Positions 57,686 through 64,000 of a DNA stretch of 64,000 nt are shown here, piece by piece. The stretch is from Bryopsis sp. KO-2023 (Eukaryota > Chlorophyta > Ulvophyceae > Bryopsidales > Bryopsidaceae). Position 1 is the first letter of the stretch; each line of letters begins with the position of its first letter. Where the stretch lies: positions 1,178,001-1,242,000 of the forward strand of contig BSYQ01000016.1 in the NCBI GenBank assembly GCA_030272585.1. The letters run 5' to 3'. The notes under the pieces were generated by a model. It was not told where the DNA came from and made no database searches. It saw only the letters and a program-made list of their open reading frames with translations. The position numbers and the translations under genes were made by a program.

Positions 57686-58884
57686 ATGAGCGCTTTCGGA
57701 GGGGCGAGAGGGTTTCAACCGAAGCCTCCAGAGAAGGGTGTTTTCCCATTGGACCACTTTGGGGAGTGTTCGCGAGTGAGAATCGAAACACACTTATATT
57801 GGTCTATTTGTTGCTGGGAAGTTTTTGACACACACAAAAAAAAAGAACATAAAGAAAGAAAACACCAAACCAATCATCCTGGGATGCGCACTTCCCAAGT
57901 TGCACAAAACAGAAAGTAGGATCATAGAGACTGAAGGCTAGACAATGGATCAGATGGTCCCTCGGCAGTTTTGTGAACTGCTAGTTCTAATATCCCAGAC
58001 ACAGGGGGGAAAACAAAAAAGAGTGACATGCACATTTTGAAGTGTGATTTACACCACCACAGACAATCTCAAAACTTGTTGCTTTTCACCAATGCCCAGA
58101 TGGCAGCGGAGCCAAGCCTCGTTTCTGTATAATCTTTCCACATTCCATCCATCAGTTCTTGTTTTTTTTTCAAATATATTGAATAATGCCCAGCACAGGC
58201 TCATGTGTCAGTCTGTCCTGGAGACATGAATGTGTAAACAGACTCGATTGAGATGAGAAGAAGAAAATGAAAAAAAAGAAAAATGGACACGTAAAGGGTG
58301 CAAGTGATGGGACGAGGCGTTCGTTCGGTTATGGTGGTGTTGCAAGGAGATGCAAGGGTATCTTGATTGTTTGAAAGCGGAAGGACAGGATGCCAACAAA
58401 TGTCAGCAGTTGTCTAGACTATATCTGGAATGCCGGATGCAGAGGTAATATTTTCTCCAGGGGTCTACTTTTGTATATATATATACATGTACATTTTATA
58501 TATTGTTTTGTTTTTTGTTTTGTGGCTGGTTCAAAATGTTTTTTGTATTTTTTTGGTATGTTGTTTTATTTTTGTTTTGTGGTTGTGTTGTAACTTCTGG
58601 GGTCCTCTGTTTTCCCTCACAGAGGTTGCTCATTTCTTGGAATTTTATTTTCTTTCGATTTCGGACTTTTCCCAGCTACCAAAAAACCCCCCAAAAAGCG
58701 CCCCGAGGTATTTTTTGACGATTCTGTTTTCCACATCCTTGTCAGGGATCTGATGGCTGAACAGGACCTCGACGAGGTCGGCCTTGATTTCGTTGCGAAG
58801 GAGGGGACCTCAAATTCAAACGTCCAAGAGCCAGAGTCGTCGAGGTCGAAAGCTGCAAAAGGATTTGTGGCGGGTTCTAGATGA
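57686..58884 (+). CDS. COX19: cytochrome c oxidase assembly factor COX19
   Basis: Three exons in phase (57686-57775, 58347-58444, 58746-58884) give 108 residues. The opening [28 protein letters not shown] matches COX19 (...FQPRPPDKGSFPLDHLGEC). The twin CX9C motifs are intact: [11 protein letters not shown] and [11 protein letters not shown], each with nine residues between cysteines, the first split by intron 1. The following [16 protein letters not shown] corresponds to the conserved NLM...L..LGF end, and a Ser/Lys-rich tail completes it. It acts in the mitochondrial intermembrane space in copper and redox steps of complex IV assembly, imported by the MIA40 disulphide relay. The gene is head-to-head with APX. 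Confidence 0.96.
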
Positions 58885-59682
58885 ATTGGACCATTTCTCT
58901 TTGTGGTGTTTTTTCTCTTGCTTGTTAGCGAATCAGCAACGGAGCAAGGATCGTCTTTGGATGTAAAGTGTGTGAGGGGAAATACAGGAAGAATATGATG
59001 TTAGATCTAGAGCAGTGTCATGTGAGCATTTTTTTTTCCAGTTTTGAGAGTTGAGTGATGTTGCAACATACCAGGCTTCCCCCCCCCCTAAAATCCAAGA
59101 ATGGACTAATCTGCTGTAGCCGGTACAATAATCGTGTTGGCCTAAATTGGCTTGATTTTGAGGATATCCACACTGCCACATTGTACGAATTGAACCAAAC
59201 GAACAGAAAAAGGAACAAACCCTAGTAAAATCAATGGTGTTTCCTCTCTCACTCACTTTGTTCTGGGGAAAACACACAAACACACACCCGCCCTTTGAAG
59301 CTTTGCTTTTTTCCCATCAACTGTTTTTCTTCCATCTTTTTCTTCAATGCTTGGAGACCATCCAATGGTGGGGGCATCTCCACAACTTTTGCGACTCCAA
59401 ATTGCAGGAGCACAACAAGGAAAAGCAAAAGCCACTCTTTCCCAAGATCCTGTTACGTTTTTTCTTCCCTGGACTTCAACACGAACGCCACACTCTCCCC
59501 GAGCCAATCCCAACCCCCCCTCCCCCTAAAAATCTACAACATCCAAGTGATGGGGGTAGAATCAACTGTCCACGTCCTCAATGAGATCTGAGTAAAAATG
59601 ATTATTGGCGTCTGGAAGTATTTTTCTTTCCTCGGAGCACTAAAATCCAAGTTTGCCGCTCCAAATCCGCGCCTCGTTTACA
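58885..59682. other. intergenic between COX19 and OTU genes
   Basis: Holds the 3' flank of COX19 and the promoter of the OTU gene. Open frames on both strands across 59234-59591 lack a recognisable domain. Confidence 0.55.
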
Positions 59683-62486
59683 ATGAGAAGTGATCAGCCG
59701 AAATTTTCCTTCTCATTGGGGTGCAAAGTCCCCGTCGATGAGAATGCGCCGCATTTAAACGCAGAGCTGAAAGGTAGCCCGTTCTGGGATGCTCGTCGTC
59801 TTTTTTTTTATTCACCCCCACCCATGTTCTTAAAATAGTTTTTTTTCTATTCTTGTTTGTATTTTCATTTTCAATTTTTTTTTGTGGATGAGCAGTGTGA
59901 AAGTGATTTGAAAAAAAGGAGTTTGGTGGGCTATGTTTTTTTTTGTTTCTCTTTTTTTTGGGGGGGGAAGGGGAATACGATCGTACGATGTAGAGCGGCA
60001 AAGGCAGGCTTTTTTTTTCCTCTTTTTTCTGGTCTAGAAGTAAGAGTGATATTACTCTTTCCTTCCTTTTCTTTTTTCTTTTCTTTTCAGTTTTTTTTTT
60101 CTTTTTTTTTTGTGTGTGCCTCAGCCAGCTCCCTCTTAATGTGTGCAATTTGTTCTGCTTTTCTTTTTGGCGAATGAATGGATGTGTTTGTTTTTTGTCC
60201 CCTTTAGGATTGCAGTTTTCGTTGGAGGGAGTCCCTAATAGCAGACCTCTGTTTCTCCGTGGAGGTAGCGCCGCCAAATCGCGGTTGATCAAAAATCCCG
60301 TTCACTTACTGGCATCGTGAGTTTTCTTCAACTGATACACATCGCTGCCCTATTAATAGAGTTTTTACTTGTTTTATTTATTGATATCACAATTGCTCGC
60401 TTGCTATGTTCGCCTCATTGTTTTGTTTTGTTTTCTCCTAATTTTTTTGTAAATGTGTTAAAACATAAACACTGAGTAAAAATTCGTTCTTCCAAGGTAA
60501 AAAAAAAAAAAAGGAGAGGCAAGTGATTTTTGTGTTCGATCCAGAATTCTTTTTTTTTTTTTTTTTTTTTGCTGGCTTGTGTAATTGGGTTGTGATGTTG
60601 GGCACCAGCTACAGTTGCAAAAAAGAAATGCCTACAAACAGTTTGCCTGTGTATTTACATATATTTTTTTCGGGAAAACCGTTGACTGCAGAGCCCAACA
60701 GCTTGTGCCAGTCGAGTGGTTCGGAGTTAGGAAAATCGTGGGGGATGGCCGATGCTTGTTTCGCGCATTGGTAATATCACCAGAAATTCTACATGGAAAA
60801 TATCCTGTTGCATGCATCGTTCGATATCACCTTGAGTCGTAGATGGTCAAAATTTTGAAATTAAAAAAAAAATCAAAGGCCTGCAAAAAATCAAAGGCCT
60901 GCATCCACGCTTTATTTTTCAAAGTCCAGAATTTATTTTTCTTCTGTCGTGAGCATTTTTCTTTCTTTCTTTCATGATTATTCACTTCGTGTTTCAATTT
61001 AATTTGATTTCTTTTCCCCTTTACCCCTAGCACAGAAATCTCATCCACAGATTTTTTAGTTCGATTTTTTCAGATCGATTAGAACATACATGCATATTTC
61101 GAGAGTTTTTTTTTATTGGTTCAAATTTTAAAGAAGAGAAAATAAAACGAGAAAAGAAGGAAAGTGTTGTGTTTTTTTTTTTCAGGCACAAGGTGTAGCT
61201 CGCAAAAAAGGAATTCACTTGTCGAGAGTAGGAGAAGAAAAGGAGGCAGGTAAAAAAGCTAGACGAAAAAAAAACTCAGAAATATATTGTAGGAGCATGT
61301 CTGGACTTGGACTTGGATTCATTTGCAAGTTCATTTTTACGCTACATATTATTATCTTTTTCAATGCATTTTTTGTTTGTTGATGAATTATGCCCCATCC
61401 AAAACAAGGTTTTTCTTAGTGCAGTATTTAATTAAAATGACAGAAAACTCTCTGGGGGTCGAATATATTTCCAGAACTTCATTTCATTTCTTTTCTTTTT
61501 TTTGACTTTCAGTGGGGCTGATGTGTGTATTTTCTTGTTTTTTTGTTTGTTTTTTTTTGTTTTTGCATTTTTTAGATAACTTGAGAATGGCAGTGTTCGA
61601 AAACTTATGCGAGGCGAAAGCGAAGCAAAATAAATTCAAGGATGTGATAGCCTCCATCAACCGATACGACGAACCCCTCCCCAAGTGAGAAAAAACAAAA
61701 GGATATGAAAATATTGCTAAACATTTATAATGTGTATTTTTGTATATATGTAAAATATGGGAGGACATTTTGCTTTTTTTTAACATGGATATGTTCCATA
61801 TCCAGATCATATCGAAGATAATCATTGAGTTGAGTTTTTTGTTTATTTCATTGGGGGCTGTTTTTCCTGCATATTTAAGTTTCGTTGTGTGTATGCGAGC
61901 GTGGTTGCAGATATTGCAAACGATTAAAAAATCCAGAATTCTGGGGAGGCGAACCTGAGCTCGTCGTGTTGTCGAAACTCCTGAAAGTCCCTGTTTACAT
62001 TTATAAATCTGAGCAAGAGTTTGGAAGGTGAGGCATTTTTTTCTTTCAATTTTTTTTTTAAACATAAATATATCAGTGTTTTTCCAATTAAAAATAACAA
62101 TAATATCAATAGAGACAAAGAAAAAAAAAGTACAAATATCACCAGACTTTTTTCGATTCACCATTAAAATGTTTCAGCGACAGCAGCACATTTTTTTTCT
62201 CCCCAAATTAAAAAAAAAAACCAAAAAAAACAAGGGTCGACAAAAAAAATAAAAATACATATATATATATATATATTTATAAAAATTATTTATTTAAAAA
62301 AAAATAAATGAATAAAACTGCAAAAAACTTTTGGTCTCATTGCTGGTATGTCTTTGTGAACGTAGATCGGGCACCGGTTTTATCAAGATCGTTGAATATG
62401 GCACTGAATGGTCGAAACCAGAGGCTCGGCCGGTGAGGCTCCTTTACTCTGGATCCAATCATTACGATCTGTTGCTAGATAATTAA
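59683..62486 (+). CDS. OTU-family cysteine protease (probable deubiquitinase)
   Basis: Seven exons in phase (59683-59773, 60208-60316, 60692-60770, 61186-61249, 61576-61684, 61911-62027, 62366-62486) give 229 residues. The OTU catalytic segment is VRKIVGDGRCLFRAL, with D-G-x-C and the nucleophile Cys. Later comes FWGGEPELVVLSKLLKVPVYIY, the usual W-G-x-x-x-E-(L/I) helix, and the closing SGSNHYDLLL has the catalytic His followed by Tyr and Asp. The first 70 residues (MRSDQPKFSFSLGCK ... GGSAAKSRLI) lie before the domain and match no family I know. The layout is closest to compact plant and algal OTU proteins. Activity on ubiquitin is inferred from the intact triad. Introns carry a T-to-G run at 59951-59967 and another T run near 60550. 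Confidence 0.93.
60867..60902. repeat. 18-bp tandem repeat in OTU intron
   Basis: AAAAAATCAAAGGCCTGC occurs twice, back to back, in the third intron of the OTU gene. Confidence 0.85.
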
Positions 62487-63847
62487 TTCAGCTGTCTTTG
62501 CTCGTTTGCTTGTTTTTGGCAACAGTTCGCCCAATTTTCCAAAACTTTGCCCATCGATATTTTTGTCTGGTTTAAAAAAAAAAAAAAAGGTAAAGAAAGA
62601 AAAGAAGAAAGGAAGAAAGAGTGAGAGAAAAGAGTGAAAGAAAGAAAAGAAGAAAGGAAGAAAGAGTGAGAGAAAGAAATGAGGGTATATGAGAGAGAAA
62701 AAAAAAAATCACCTTTTTTATAGTATTAATGGCGCCTCTTGTGCGAAGTCGGCTGGAGGGATTTCTTTTTTCTTCTGGTCCGATTATGAAATGGTAGGGT
62801 CTTTGGGTTTTTTTCTTTTTTATTTTTTGTGGCTTGTTCGTTTTTCGTGTTGCGAGGGGGAGAACGAGAGAAGGGATCCGGAATGAAGGTTTTTGTCGTG
62901 TGTTTTTGTGGGGTGTTTTTTTCTTCTTTTTATTGGAAACTCTGTGGTTATTTTATTGTAATTGTCAAAAATTATTAATCGGGAGGGGGGGGGAGGTGCC
63001 AGCGGGACTCCTTGAAAGTGGAAATGATATTTTTTTTGCCAGTTTGCTGCTGCAATGGTTATTGTTTTGCTTTTTTTCAATGCTCCAATCACCCACACAA
63101 AAAAAAAAAATTGCATCAGTGGAGGATGGGTTCACCATCTCTTTCTCTTTTTTTTTTACATACTGCAAAAGTCTGTTTCATTTTTTCCTTTTCTTTTTCA
63201 ATTGCCCTTTCTTTTTCCTTTCTTTGTTTTACCATTTCCCTCCTTGTTTTCGTTTTTCAGATATTTTTTTTCTTTCTTTCCCGCTATTTTTCTCTCTGCT
63301 AGACTCCCATGCCATTCTTTCTTTATATTACCATTTCCTTTTTTTTCACTTCCTGTGTTTTCTTTAATTGCTTGTCGTCTCCTCAACAGGAAGATATTGA
63401 AAAAAAATATAGAACTATTACCCACAATATTCTCCTCTGCATAGTACAAATACTTGAATCTACTCTGAAGAAAAAAAATTCTTCAAATTCAAATTCGCTT
63501 TCCCTGTGCATTTGTATTTACTATGGGAAAACCAAAAAACTTCATTGGCTGATCTGAAATCTCACTGCGTTCCTAGAAAAAAAAATTAGAAAACATGCCT
63601 TGGTGTTCGAAACTGATATCTCCACCAACGTTCAAAAAGGAACATATTTTTGCATGTAATCTCTTGTGTTCGTTTCGTTGAATATGATGTGCTATTTTAA
63701 GCTTTCGTTTCTATGATTTTTCTGCCATTTCTTTTATTGCTTCTATATACAGTCGCCACGTGTGTGCCACTCCTGAAAACTGTGGCCATCTATAATAGGC
63801 AAAATTCCTTTGTCCCCAAAAAAATCGCTTGAAAACTTCCTCAACGC
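62487..63847. other. intergenic, purine and T tracts
   Basis: 3' flank of the OTU gene followed by AT-rich intergenic DNA. The open frames at 62820-63560 are Phe/Leu/Ser-rich translations of T tracts and are not credible genes. Confidence 0.6.
62592..62675. repeat. 39-bp purine direct repeat
   Basis: A 39-base AAAG/GAAG-type purine unit at 62592-62630 recurs identically at 62637-62675, with a period of 45 bases, just past the OTU stop codon. Confidence 0.8.
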
Positions 63848-64000
63848 ATGAAACGGCACGACATCGATTTTTCGAATCCTAAATTCACCAAAGAAGAGTG
63901 CGTTAGTTAAAATTCAGTTGGTTTTCTTTTTCACAATGTTCTACGTAGGTCGATTTTATTTCATTAAGTTGCAAATTTCTCTTCTTTTCATAGAAATGGG
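63848..64000 (+). CDS. first exon of a gene cut by the window edge
   Basis: An ATG at 63848 opens MKRHDIDFSNPKFTKEE. A donor GTGCGT follows at 63898, and an acceptor TCATAG precedes AAATGGG at the window end in the right phase (KEE|MG). Only about 17 residues are visible, so no family can be assigned. The splice pair could be chance. Confidence 0.35.

Noticed and set aside
62689..63557. Phe/Leu-rich open frames resembling membrane proteins
   Set aside because: They result from T-rich intergenic DNA in several frames at once.

Overview
This window is nuclear DNA of an intron-rich eukaryote, most likely a flagellate alga with a plastid. Nearly every gene is split by GT-AG introns of about 100-500 bases that carry long T, A, C or G runs. 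Four proteins have N-termini that look like plastid transit peptides with no signal peptide in front: glucose-6-phosphate dehydrogenase, ascorbate peroxidase, a bacterial-type uL29 and a DUF3598-like protein. A CFAP119 (axonemal C1a-32) homologue implies motile flagella. Together these favour a primary-plastid flagellate (green or glaucophyte) over a red-derived complex alga, because uL29 is plastid-encoded in the red lineage. The lineage itself is inferred, not shown.

Left part, 1-31 kb: an EF-hand protein (+, 5' end cut by the window edge), a 1.5-kb hAT-type non-autonomous transposon with a palindrome-rich MITE nested in it, then an intronless RanBP9/10 (CTLH complex) gene. A gene-poor stretch follows (8.2-12.5 kb), then plastid G6PDH (-, 13 exons), SEL1L/HRD3 (-, 11 exons), a 3.6-kb intergenic stretch and an intronless proline-rich gene with a KPWE-like module (+).

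Middle, 28-50 kb: ten consecutive genes strictly alternate in strand: KPWE-like(+), ARL2(-), COA1-like(+), CFAP119(-), MsrA(+), RAP-domain protein(-), Ser/Arg-rich protein(+), uL29(-), DUF3598-like(+), MTH1-type Nudix(-). They form head-to-head pairs with short shared promoters, several of which contain GACGTC/TGACGT motifs.

Right part, 51-64 kb: ribosomal protein eL32 (-), ascorbate peroxidase (-) head-to-head with COX19 (+), an OTU-family protease (+), and the probable first exon of another gene (+) at the edge.

Functional themes are plastid redox and repair (G6PDH, APX, MsrA, MTH1), cytochrome c oxidase assembly (COA1-like, COX19), ubiquitin pathways (RanBP9/CTLH, SEL1L, OTU) and organelle gene expression (uL29, RAP protein). 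For almost all split genes the exon junctions were checked for reading phase by hand, and conserved protein sequence runs across them.
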